The notes under the pieces: generated by a model
The model's database searches: none
Seen by the model: the letters and a program-made list of their open reading frames with translations, nothing else
Told to the model about the DNA's origin: nothing
Program-made: the position numbers and the translations under genes
In this document: one piece after another, positions 46,701 through 54,052 of the stretch
How the letters are laid out: every line of letters starts with the position of its first letter
Position numbering within the stretch: the first letter of the stretch is position 1
NCBI RefSeq assembly: GCF_009299795.1
Contig: NZ_VIGP01000007.1
Span: 124,001 to 188,000 of the forward strand
Reading direction: 5' to 3'
Length of the DNA: 64,000 nucleotides
From: Brachybacterium subflavum
GTDB lineage: Bacteria > Actinomycetota > Actinomycetes > Actinomycetales > Dermabacteraceae

Positions 46701-48186
46701 AGCGCTCCTCGATGAGCTCCTCGATGCGCGAGACCAGGGAGATCCCGCTGAGCGCGCCGTCGGCCAGATGATCCCCGTCCAGCGGCGAATGGGGGCTCGA
46801 CGTGTGCGGGAGCCACTTCAGCCAGTCCCAGAGGGCGCGCGAGGAGCGCGAGGTGATAGCGGCGATCGCGAGGTCCGTGGGCGAGTGCAGGGCGAACAGC
46901 TGGGTGATCAGGCCGCGGGCGACGGCGTCGGCCTGCTCCCCTCCCCCGGCGACGCCGATCCCGCCGGACTCCCGCAGGTCGCCGACGATCGGCACCCCGG
47001 CGATCATCCTGTACTCCTCGTGCATGTCGTCGAGCTGATCCCAGTACTGGGCGATCGCGTTGTTCTCACCGGGCATCGGGATGCCGACGCGGGACTCGGC
47101 GACGCCGAGGCCCAGGCGCACTGTCGTGAAGGCCTCGTGCTCGGGCCGATGGGTCCACAGCAGGCGGCCGAGCCGGTGGGCGGAGTCCACCGCGTCCGCC
47201 GTGGAGGGGGTCTCCACGAGCCGCACCGCGCGCTCCAGGTCCTGGGCGGCGGTGACGCGGCGCTTGAGGGAGGCCAGCGACTCCTCGAAGTTCTTGATCT
47301 GCCGCTCGAGCTGCTTGCGCTGCTGGTACTTGCGGTTGAGATACCCGGCGGTCGCCATCATCGGCATCATCAGCACGAAGATCAGCGAGTAGGGGCTGCG
47401 CGTGACCGCGAACATGAGCCCGCCCATGAGCAGCGGCGCGAACATCATGAAGATCGGGAAGAACTGCGGCTGGGGCTCGCGCGGCGGCTGCGGCGGAGTC
47501 ATCTCGCGGTACTCGAAGCGCGGCACCACGCGCGGGGAGCGGTTGAACTCGACCACCGGGGAGTTCGGCGCGCTGCCGCCCGCGCGATGCAGCATGATCA
47601 CGGAGAAGGTGGTGCCGCCCACCTCGACCGTGTCGGCGGGGCCGACGACGGCGCGGCCCACCCGCTCCCCGCCGATCTCGACCCCGTTGGCAGACCGCAG
47701 GTCCACGATCTCCACGGCGTCGGCGACGTTGATGCGGGCATGGCGCTTGGAGAGCATCGGGTCGGCGATGCGGATGTCCACGTCGCCCTCGCGACCGATC
47801 ACGCTCGAGCCGCTGGGCAGGGGGAACTCGCGTCCCTCCTCGGGCCCCGAGAGCACGCGCAGCAGAGCGACGGCGGCGCCGCGCGACTCGGCGCGCGTGG
47901 CGTACTCGGTCGAGGAGCGCGCGATGGAGACCACGGAGCCGGAGCGCAGACCGGCGGAGATCAGGTCGATGCCGCGGTCCAGGGACCGCACGCCGGCCGC
48001 ACCGGGGCCCGCCCCGGCGTCCTGCACCTGCAGGGTCAGTCCCTCCGGCGCCTCGGCGGCGCCGCGCAGAGGGTCGCCCAGGTAGAGGGCGCCGGCGACG
48101 TCGGCGACGGTGGCCGTAGCGTCGGCGGTGACCTCGAGGTCCGTCATCCGGTCCTCGGGTCGACGCAGCGTGAGCTTGATGCGCAT
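43720..48186 (-). CDS. EssC-type type VII secretion ATPase with FHA domain
   Basis: This 1488-residue FtsK/SpoIIIE-family motor should drive export of the WXG100 proteins. Residues 1-100 are a small beta-rich domain, 105-200 an FHA domain (VIGREGDVDIRIADPMLSKRH), 242-282 two membrane helices. Three ATPase domains follow, with Walker A motifs near residues 703 (GGTTGAGKS), 1032 (GTGGSGKS) and 1312 (GPGSSGRT). The first has a full Walker B (LIIIVDEFAA); the second has VDG in its place, and the third has Arg instead of the P-loop Lys, so only the first looks fully competent. The N-terminal FHA is like Firmicutes EssC rather than mycobacterial EccC. Its start is 15 bases after the FHA-winged-helix gene. 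Confidence 0.93.
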   Translation of the reverse strand: MRIKLTLRRPEDRMTDLEVTADATATVADVAGALYLGDPLRGAAEAPEGLTLQVQDAGAGPGAAGVRSLDRGIDLISAGLRSGSVVSIARSSTEYATRAESRGAAVALLRVLSGPEEGREFPLPSGSSVIGREGDVDIRIADPMLSKRHARINVADAVEIVDLRSANGVEIGGERVGRAVVGPADTVEVGGTTFSVIMLHRAGGSAPNSPVVEFNRSPRVVPRFEYREMTPPQPPREPQPQFFPIFMMFAPLLMGGLMFAVTRSPYSLIFVLMMPMMATAGYLNRKYQQRKQLERQIKNFEESLASLKRRVTAAQDLERAVRLVETPSTADAVDSAHRLGRLLWTHRPEHEAFTTVRLGLGVAESRVGIPMPGENNAIAQYWDQLDDMHEEYRMIAGVPIVGDLRESGGIGVAGGGEQADAVARGLITQLFALHSPTDLAIAAITSRSSRALWDWLKWLPHTSSPHSPLDGDHLADGALSGISLVSRIEELIEERSEGAPAQLRRAVRAPVSADPVPAPDPVTPNLVLVVEDDAPVDRARLVRIAERGPDVGVFVIWCAATVAALPAACRTYLSSEDGVEGANAGIVRRGERYYPVSVETVGLDVAAGVARHLSPVVDAGVPVDDDSDLPRAISYLTLAGTELAEEPGAVIEHWKETGSLTPRDGAPPVPRKHDANLRGLIGHDGQDAYHLDLRTHGPHALVGGTTGAGKSEFLQAWVMGMATAHSPDRVTFLFVDYKGGSAFADCIELPHAVGMVTDLSPHLVRRALTSLRAELHHREHLLNRKKAKDLVSLERTGDPEAPPSLIIIVDEFAALAKEVPEFVDGVVDVAARGRSLGLHLILATQRPAGVIKDNLRANTNLRIALRMADEADSKDILGDSMAAHFDPGIPGRAAAKTGPGRIATFQTGYAGGWTTGEPERARIDIVEREFGTGDIWDVPSPPSPARSELGPNDISRMVRTISCAADEAGVPAPRKPWLSELAPAYDLSLLPSRRTDEDLLLGVMDTPEDQSQPTVSYVPDRDGNMAIYGTGGSGKSTTLRTIAISAASATARGGPVHVYGIDFGASGLQMLEELPHVGAIIQGDDEERVIRLLRTLRGLIDERAKKFAAVRAGSIAEYRELSGESEAPRILLLVDGMAAFREAYDFSNLSKWFTTFVQIATDGRQVGIHVIVTGDRPNAVPTSLGSSIQRRLIHRMASVDDYMNFGVDRDVLDGSSPPGRAILDGHEAQIAVHGGDANVAIQAREVGELAKAMRRAGVDPAPAVESLPERVELSRLRPVVGGRPAIGIGDEDLAEITIEPRGAFMVTGPGSSGRTTAVRTIATSLRALPQGMRLVRFSARRTPLTGLDLWDVEASDAETVKELAGQLRQTLESGNLGEGRLTLVLDGIADFTGSGTEKELDALVRSCVREGQFVIGENENSTWNQAYTLAQPFKAGRRGLLLQPSDMDGDSLLGTPLGRFRRADFPPGRGFLVGSGRASKLQVAQITL

Positions 48187-48201
48187 GCGGTGGTGTCCTC
48201 G

Positions 48202-48915
48202 TCAGTCCTCGTCGGCGTCGGCGTCGGCCCTGTCCAGCAGCGGAAGGTCCTCGGCGGTGACCAGTCGGGTGAACACGGCGTGCTCGACGAGCCGCGCCCG
48301 CCGGTTGCTCGCGAGCTTCCCCGGTCCGCCCCGCAGCCCGCGCACGCCCATCCGATCGAGCTTGTCGCAGACGTTGTCGAGCTTGCGGTTGAACTTGGTG
48401 CGCGGCCAGCCCAGACGCTCCGCGGCCTGGGCGGACGTGGGCACCGCGCTCATGCCGCTGCCCTCGCGCACGAGCATCGGCTCGGCGAGGGCGAGGATCA
48501 GCTGCTTCTGGCTCTCGGTGAGCTGCACGGAGCCGACGGTGGTCTCGCCGACCGGGTCCTCCGGGGACGGCGAGCGCTCGAACTCCGGGGTCTCGGTGTG
48601 CACGTCCAGCTCATAGGTCGTCGGCCCCGCCGTGAACACGACCTTCGTGACGTCGAAGACCAGCGGCAGACGCGCACCGGGAGCGAGCCACGCCTGCAGC
48701 GCGCCCGCGGAGTCGGTGATGGTCGCGGAGAGCCGCGACCCCACGTTCGAGAGCCACCACAGGGAGTCCACCTGCGAGATCGTGAGGAAGCGGCGATGGA
48801 GGTACGGGTTGTCCCCGTCGACGACGAGATCCGCCTCACGGCCGATGCTCAGCTCCCCGCCCTCCTCCGCGCGGTACCACTCACCGCAGAACTCGACCGA
48901 GATCGACGCTGCCAT
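48202..48915 (-). CDS. FHA-like protein with C-terminal winged-helix domain
   Basis: This 237-residue protein has an FHA-like N-terminal half (SIGREADLVV at 23-32, with Arg-His-like residues in YLHRRFLTI and WWLSNVGS) and, after a Pro/Ser/Glu linker, a helical region at about 132-215 (TESQKQLILALAEPMLVREG, then AAERLGWPRTKFNRKLDNVC) that looks like a winged helix-turn-helix. It could be a phospho-controlled regulator between the Ser/Thr kinase and the secretion ATPase. It is a candidate for binding the ESX-type palindromes. No membrane segment is seen. Confidence 0.7.
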   Translation of the reverse strand: MAASISVEFCGEWYRAEEGGELSIGREADLVVDGDNPYLHRRFLTISQVDSLWWLSNVGSRLSATITDSAGALQAWLAPGARLPLVFDVTKVVFTAGPTTYELDVHTETPEFERSPSPEDPVGETTVGSVQLTESQKQLILALAEPMLVREGSGMSAVPTSAQAAERLGWPRTKFNRKLDNVCDKLDRMGVRGLRGGPGKLASNRRARLVEHAVFTRLVTAEDLPLLDRADADADED

Positions 48916-48963
48916 GCTCCTGCCTCCCTCTTCGTACGGTCCTGCGTGCGTGCGCCGCGTCCC

Positions 48964-50664
48964 TCATGATCCCCGCAGCTCCTCCGTGTCCACGCACTGC
49001 TGCTTCGTGGAGGGGCCGATCCCGCCGTTCTTCGTCACCACGGTGAGCACGAAGCACGGCTTGTCCCAGGCCAGCGGCACGCGGACGGTGATGCTGGAGC
49101 TGCCCCTCGCGAGCCGCTCCGTCTCCACGCCCTCGTACTCCTCGGGGAGGTTCTGCCAGGCGATCTTGATGTCGTCGTTCGACGTCATCCCCTCGGGCGT
49201 GCTCCAGCTGATCTTCACGGTGCCCGCCGTGGTGCCGCGCTCCTTCTCGAGGACCGTCATGGAGACGTCCTCCGGAGGCTCCTGTGCGCCCGGCTCCCAG
49301 TCCTCGCTGGTCGTGGGGGCTGCGGTCGTGGGCTCCTCGGGCTCGATGAAGGTACTGCGCACGACCGCCATCGTCCCCACCCCGATGCCCAGCACGAGCA
49401 CGGCGGCGAGGGTCACCAGGGGCCACATCGGCCGACGGCGCGCGGGAGCTCCGGGACCTGCAGCCCCGGCGGCTCCGGGCGCCGCCGCAGCAGCGGACGG
49501 TGCCCCGGCCCCACCCGGCCCGGCAGATCCTCCGACGCCCGCGGAGGCGCCGGACAGCGCGGCCGGCGCCGGCGAGGGACGCACGAGCGTGGTGTCGTCC
49601 CCCTGCCCGGGGGCGAGCGAGCGGGATCGCGCGGGGCGCCCGCCGCCCAGTGCGGGGGCGACACCGGCGAAGGGGTCCAGAACCCGCGACGAGGGGGCGT
49701 CGGGGTCGACGGTGGAGACGCGGCGGATGTTGGTGTGCGCCTCGAGGTCGCCCTCCCCCGTGTGCTCGGGAGGGTGATCAGGACCGTGCTCGTCGAGCAC
49801 GTCCATCTGCGTGATGGGCAGGGAGAGTGCCATCTCGACCTGCTGCAGGGCACGGCCGAGGGCGAGCGCGGACTCGTAGCGGCCGGCGGGCTCCTTCGCC
49901 ATCGCGACTGACAGGGTCCGGTTCAGCATCTCCGGCACGTCCGGGCGGCCGAGCGGTGCGAGCGGCTCGGAGGAGATCCGGGCGATGAGATCGCTCGCGG
50001 TGTTCCCGCCGCCGCTGCGCTCGAAGGGAGTGCGCGCGGCCAGCAGCGAGTAAAGGGTGGCGGCGAGGGAGAACACGTCGCTGCGCTCGTCGGCGCTCGG
50101 CGGGTCCTCGAAGGCCTCCGGCGGGGACCAGGGGATCGACAGTCCGTGACTGGCCTCCGGCTCGAGGGCGTTGCCCGCGGCCACGGAGATCCCGAAGTCC
50201 GTGAGCGCGGGCCTGTTGTACTCGGTGACCAGGATGTTCGCGGGCTTGATGTCGCGGTGCAGGATGCCGGCGCGGTGCGCGGTCTCCACGGCGCCCGCGA
50301 TCTGCACGCCCACGCGCAGCACCTCGGCGACGGAGATCCGCTCGCGTCGGAATCGCGCCCCGTAGTTCGGGCGCGGGCAGTACTCCATGACGATGCAGGC
50401 GCGGTGCTCCCTGGTCACCTCCGCCTGATGGATCGTGACGATCGAGGGATGGGTCGACATGGTCGCCATCACGTTCGCCTCGGCGTCGAACTGGCCCCGC
50501 ACGGCGTCGTCGAGGACGCTCGCGAGCAGCACCTTGATCGCGACCCTCCGCTGTGGGCGCAGCTGGCGGTACAGGTGGACGTCGGCGAAGCCGCCGGTGC
50601 CCAGCAGCCGTTCGTACTCGTACCCCGCGAGCTGCGGCGGCGGGGCGGGCGGGCGGGGGCTCAC
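48964..50664 (-). CDS. Membrane Ser/Thr protein kinase (PknB-like)
   Basis: This 566-residue kinase has all key residues: glycine loop GTGGFADV (22-29), Lys44 in VAIK, HRDIKPAN (catalytic Asp138) and DFG at 156-158. The juxtamembrane region is rich in Ala/Gly/Pro; one membrane helix lies near 413-435, and about 130 extracellular residues follow with an FN3-like feel but no PASTA repeats. GTG 50664 overlaps the upstream stop and has GGGGAGG five bases before. It should phosphorylate the FHA partners encoded beside it, opposed by the PP2C phosphatase. Confidence 0.92.
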   Translation of the reverse strand: MSPRPPAPPPQLAGYEYERLLGTGGFADVHLYRQLRPQRRVAIKVLLASVLDDAVRGQFDAEANVMATMSTHPSIVTIHQAEVTREHRACIVMEYCPRPNYGARFRRERISVAEVLRVGVQIAGAVETAHRAGILHRDIKPANILVTEYNRPALTDFGISVAAGNALEPEASHGLSIPWSPPEAFEDPPSADERSDVFSLAATLYSLLAARTPFERSGGGNTASDLIARISSEPLAPLGRPDVPEMLNRTLSVAMAKEPAGRYESALALGRALQQVEMALSLPITQMDVLDEHGPDHPPEHTGEGDLEAHTNIRRVSTVDPDAPSSRVLDPFAGVAPALGGGRPARSRSLAPGQGDDTTLVRPSPAPAALSGASAGVGGSAGPGGAGAPSAAAAAPGAAGAAGPGAPARRRPMWPLVTLAAVLVLGIGVGTMAVVRSTFIEPEEPTTAAPTTSEDWEPGAQEPPEDVSMTVLEKERGTTAGTVKISWSTPEGMTSNDDIKIAWQNLPEEYEGVETERLARGSSSITVRVPLAWDKPCFVLTVVTKNGGIGPSTKQQCVDTEELRGS

Positions 50665-53111
50665 GAGGGCCTCCCCATCAGGGTGAGGACCACTCCGTCG
50701 CCCAGGTCGAGGCGATCGCCGTCGGCGAGGACGGGGCTCTGGCCCGAGCGCAGACGCTGCGGCGACTCGCCGGAGCGCAGCAGCGTGGTGCCGTTGGTGG
50801 TGCGCAGGTCCTCGGCGACCACGTGCCAGCCCTCGAGTCGCAGCGCGACGTGCGAGCGGGAGATGTCCTGCTGGGGGCTGGGAACGGTGATGAGCTGGGG
50901 GACGTCGTCGCCGCTCACGCGCGAGGCGCGGGGCCTCCGGCCGATGATCGCCGAGCGGTCGAGCAGGAACCGTCCGCCGGTGCTGATCCCGATCATCCCC
51001 AGCGGTGGGCGCGCCACGGTGCGCACTCCCCCGCGGATGCGGGCGCCGCACCAGCGGCAGCTCGTGGCCTCGGGCGGGTTCGCATGGCGGTTCTCGCAGA
51101 CGGCGCCGGGCAGGGTGACAGCCTGCGCGGGCGCGGTGGGTGCCTGGCCCGTCGGCTGCGCGGGGGAGCCTGCCGAGGTCGCGGAGTGCGGCGGGGCCAC
51201 GGCGACCGACCGGGCATCGGCACGCCCGGTGCCTGGGACCGCGGCGAAGGGCGCGTGCTCGGTCTGCGCTCGCTCGGCGCCGCCTCGGTCCGAGGTGCGC
51301 GCGGCCTGCGCCACCTCGGGGGCGGTGCGCCCCATACCGGGCACCCAGTCGATGAAGCCCCCGGACGACTCCCGCGGCGCGTCCTCGGTGTTCGAGAAGG
51401 AGGGATCGGGGGCAGCCTGCTCGGCGGGCACGTCATCGGACGTCGTCTCCTCGCCCCCGGTATCGGAGGCGTCGAGGTCGAGGGACTCGACGTCGAGCGT
51501 CGCCTCCGAGGCGCGCTCGCCATCCGCGGTGCCGTCGCCCTCACCTCCGGCGCGGACCGCGGCGGCCTCGATGCTGCGGTGGAGGGTGCGTCCGAACAGA
51601 TCGTCGTAGGCGCTGCCGCCCTCGCCGATCACCGCACCGAGGTCGCTCGCGCCGGCGGCCCGGGGGGACACCCGGGGCGGATCCGCCTCGGGTGCAGCAG
51701 GGCTCGGCTCACGGGGTGGTGCGGGGACTGCGGAATCCGGGGGCGGAGCGGGATGCGTGTGCGGAGGGGCGGCGTCGGGGGAAGGGGAAGTGCCCGCCTC
51801 GGGGGTGCCGGCCGACGCGTCCGTGTCGGTGTCGATCACTTCGGGGTCGGCCGCTTGGGGGTCGATCGGTTCGACGCGCGTCACGGGTGCCGCGTCCGCC
51901 GCGGGGTCCTCCGCGGGCATCGGCGCCTGGTCACCGTCACCTGTCACCGTCGACGTCGGCGGGGCCGACTGCGGAGACGTCCGGTCCGTCGACCCCTCGG
52001 GCCTGCGCTGATCGCTGCGTGACGCCCGGCGATCGAACAGCGACGAGGTCACCAGGCGCGTCGAGCGACCGGGCGCGGGACTCTGCGGAGGGTGCGCCGC
52101 CGCGGTCCCTGCGGGCGCGGTGGCGGGCGCCTGCGCGGTCTCGGCGAGGACCGGCTCGGGTGCAGGTGACGGTGCGGAAGCAGTCTCCGTCGGCGTCGGC
52201 GTCGACACTGGTGCCGACACCGACACCGGCGCCGTGGCAGCCGGCTCCCGCTCCGGCGCGTCGGCCGCCTGCGGTGCCTTCACCGGGGGTGCCTCTGGCA
52301 GCCGCTCCGGGGACATCGCTGCATCGACCGGGGGCGGTGAGGCCTGGGCGTCAGTGGAGGGAGCGAAGAGGTCGTCGAACATGCTGGGCCCGGCGGGCGC
52401 CTCCGCAGCGGCACTCCGTGCGGACGACGACGAGGCCCGCGAGCTCGACGACGCGGCGGAGGACTCCGCCCGCGCGGAGGCCTCCTGCGCGCGGCGCTCC
52501 TCGCGCTCGCGCTTCTCCTTGGCGCGCGCCTCCTTGCGCTGCGCGGCGCGCTCCTTGGCGGCGGGGTCGAGGATGGAGCTGCCGTCGGCCTCCACCTGCT
52601 CGGCGAGCTGTGTCCGTGCCGCCTCCTCGAGCTCCGCGGGGTCGGTGGTCATGAGCACGAACCCGCGGACGCGGCTCATGCCCTCGACCGACCTCAGCGC
52701 CGCGACCGGGTCCTCTGCGGGCAGGTCGCCGAAGGCGATCCGGTGCACGTCGGCGAACTCGGTGATGACGGCGGGGCCCTCCTCCGTCCCCGCGAGCAGG
52801 CTCCGACCCTCCGCCGTATACACCGCGAGGGGACTCGTGCCGGTGAGACCGATCGTCCGGCTGGTGCCGTCGCCGAGCGCGAACAGCACCGGGGGCAGGC
52901 GGTCCTCGGTCTCGAACTCGCTGCCCGAGGCGAGGTCTCCCAACAGGGCGTCGGCCGCCGGGGGCTCGCCGAGCACCCGCCACGCGGACGCTATCAGGGA
53001 GCTCTTGACGCCGGGCACGAGCAGCATCCAGCCTGCGGGACGCACGACGAGCGTCGCGGGGCCGGGGTTGAACCAGGTGCCGCGGCCCAGGAGCGAGGAC
53101 TCCCCGCTCAC
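50661..53111 (-). CDS. Large FHA-domain protein with zinc ribbon and disordered centre
   Basis: This 816-residue protein has an N-terminal domain of about 200 residues (GRGTWFNPGPATLVVRPAGW, then GRSLLAGTEEGPAVITEF) of unknown fold. A charged coiled segment rich in Ala/Lys/Glu/Arg follows, then a long Pro/Ala/Ser/Asp region. Near the C-terminus are a CxnCxxC zinc-ribbon-like stretch (CENRHAN and CRWCG) and a final FHA domain (IIGRRPRASRV, then DISRSHVALRLEGW and TTNGT). It overlaps the kinase and phosphatase genes by four bases each. It is probably a phosphothreonine-dependent scaffold of the kinase pathway. Confidence 0.82.
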   Translation of the reverse strand: MSGESSLLGRGTWFNPGPATLVVRPAGWMLLVPGVKSSLIASAWRVLGEPPAADALLGDLASGSEFETEDRLPPVLFALGDGTSRTIGLTGTSPLAVYTAEGRSLLAGTEEGPAVITEFADVHRIAFGDLPAEDPVAALRSVEGMSRVRGFVLMTTDPAELEEAARTQLAEQVEADGSSILDPAAKERAAQRKEARAKEKREREERRAQEASARAESSAASSSSRASSSSARSAAAEAPAGPSMFDDLFAPSTDAQASPPPVDAAMSPERLPEAPPVKAPQAADAPEREPAATAPVSVSAPVSTPTPTETASAPSPAPEPVLAETAQAPATAPAGTAAAHPPQSPAPGRSTRLVTSSLFDRRASRSDQRRPEGSTDRTSPQSAPPTSTVTGDGDQAPMPAEDPAADAAPVTRVEPIDPQAADPEVIDTDTDASAGTPEAGTSPSPDAAPPHTHPAPPPDSAVPAPPREPSPAAPEADPPRVSPRAAGASDLGAVIGEGGSAYDDLFGRTLHRSIEAAAVRAGGEGDGTADGERASEATLDVESLDLDASDTGGEETTSDDVPAEQAAPDPSFSNTEDAPRESSGGFIDWVPGMGRTAPEVAQAARTSDRGGAERAQTEHAPFAAVPGTGRADARSVAVAPPHSATSAGSPAQPTGQAPTAPAQAVTLPGAVCENRHANPPEATSCRWCGARIRGGVRTVARPPLGMIGISTGGRFLLDRSAIIGRRPRASRVSGDDVPQLITVPSPQQDISRSHVALRLEGWHVVAEDLRTTNGTTLLRSGESPQRLRSGQSPVLADGDRLDLGDGVVLTLMGRPS

Positions 53112-54052
53112 TGCGATCGGTCCTCGGTCCCGTCGCCGTCCTGCGCGTCGACCGTCCTGCCCGCCTCGTGCTGCGCGCCGTCGCCGCTGCTCCCGGCGCC
53201 GTCCGCACCGCGCGGGTGGGTGTCCTCCTCGACCTCGATGGCCGGCTGCGGCGCACTGCTCCCCCGCTGCGGGGCATCGCCCGCGGAGAGCCCGACGAGC
53301 TCCGTCGCCTCGACGACCACGACGCTCACGTTGTCGTGGCCGCCGGCCTCCACGGCATGGCGCACGAACTCGCGGCTCAGGTCCTCGACGTCGGCATCGC
53401 TGCGCAGGAGGCGCTCGATCTCCTCGTCGGAGAGCTCGTTGGTGAGTCCGTCGGAGCACACGAGGATGCGGTCGCCCACCTCCGCGGGGATCAGCCAGAA
53501 GTCGGGATCCGGCTCGGCACCCACGCCCAGGGCGCGGGTGATCATGTGCCGGTAGGGGTGCACTCGGGCCTCGGCATCGGTGAGGTCACCGTGGTCGATG
53601 AGCTCCTGGACGACGGAATGATCCACGCTGACCTGCTCGAACAGCTCGGAGGAGAGGCGGTAGACGCGGGAGTCGCCCAGGTTCATGACCGCCCAGTAAC
53701 CCACACCGTCCAGCACCATCGTCGCGACCAGGGCGACCGTGGTGCCCGCGCCGCGCTCGTCGTCGGCGCTGAGGCCGCTGATGCGGGCACCCGCCGAGCG
53801 CAGAGCATCGCCGAGCTGCTCGATGGTCACGTTCTCCTGGACGGTGAGCTTCTCGAACTCCTCGACGGCGATCGCGCTCGCGACCTCGCCGGCGTTGTGC
53901 CCGCCCATGCCGTCGGCGACCATGTGGATCGGGTGCACGTCGAGCACGGAGTCCTCGTTGGTCTCCCGCACGCGGCCGACATCGGTCGCATGGGCGGAGA
54001 CCACGCGGACGGTGCCGGGGAGGTCGGGATCGGTGAGGGATGCGTCGATCAC
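53108..54052 (-). CDS. PP2C-family Ser/Thr protein phosphatase
   Basis: This 314-residue metal-dependent phosphatase reverses the action of the linked kinase. Motifs: VRETNEDSVL, VADGMGGHNAGEVAS, GTTVALV, MNLGDSRVYRL, DHSVVQEL, LVCSDGLTNEL and GGHDNVSVVVV, with all metal-binding Asp residues present. The last 60 residues are an acidic, low-complexity tail and there is no membrane helix. GTG 54052 lies in a GTGA overlap. Confidence 0.94.
   Translation of the reverse strand: MIDASLTDPDLPGTVRVVSAHATDVGRVRETNEDSVLDVHPIHMVADGMGGHNAGEVASAIAVEEFEKLTVQENVTIEQLGDALRSAGARISGLSADDERGAGTTVALVATMVLDGVGYWAVMNLGDSRVYRLSSELFEQVSVDHSVVQELIDHGDLTDAEARVHPYRHMITRALGVGAEPDPDFWLIPAEVGDRILVCSDGLTNELSDEEIERLLRSDADVEDLSREFVRHAVEAGGHDNVSVVVVEATELVGLSAGDAPQRGSSAPQPAIEVEEDTHPRGADGAGSSGDGAQHEAGRTVDAQDGDGTEDRSQ

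Noticed and set aside
43642-48969. A plus-strand open frame of 1775 codons opposite the EssC gene
   Set aside because: It is the antisense shadow of the secretion ATPase in very GC-rich DNA; its translation is Arg/Gly/Ala/Asp-rich with no domain, and the minus-strand protein has clear motifs.
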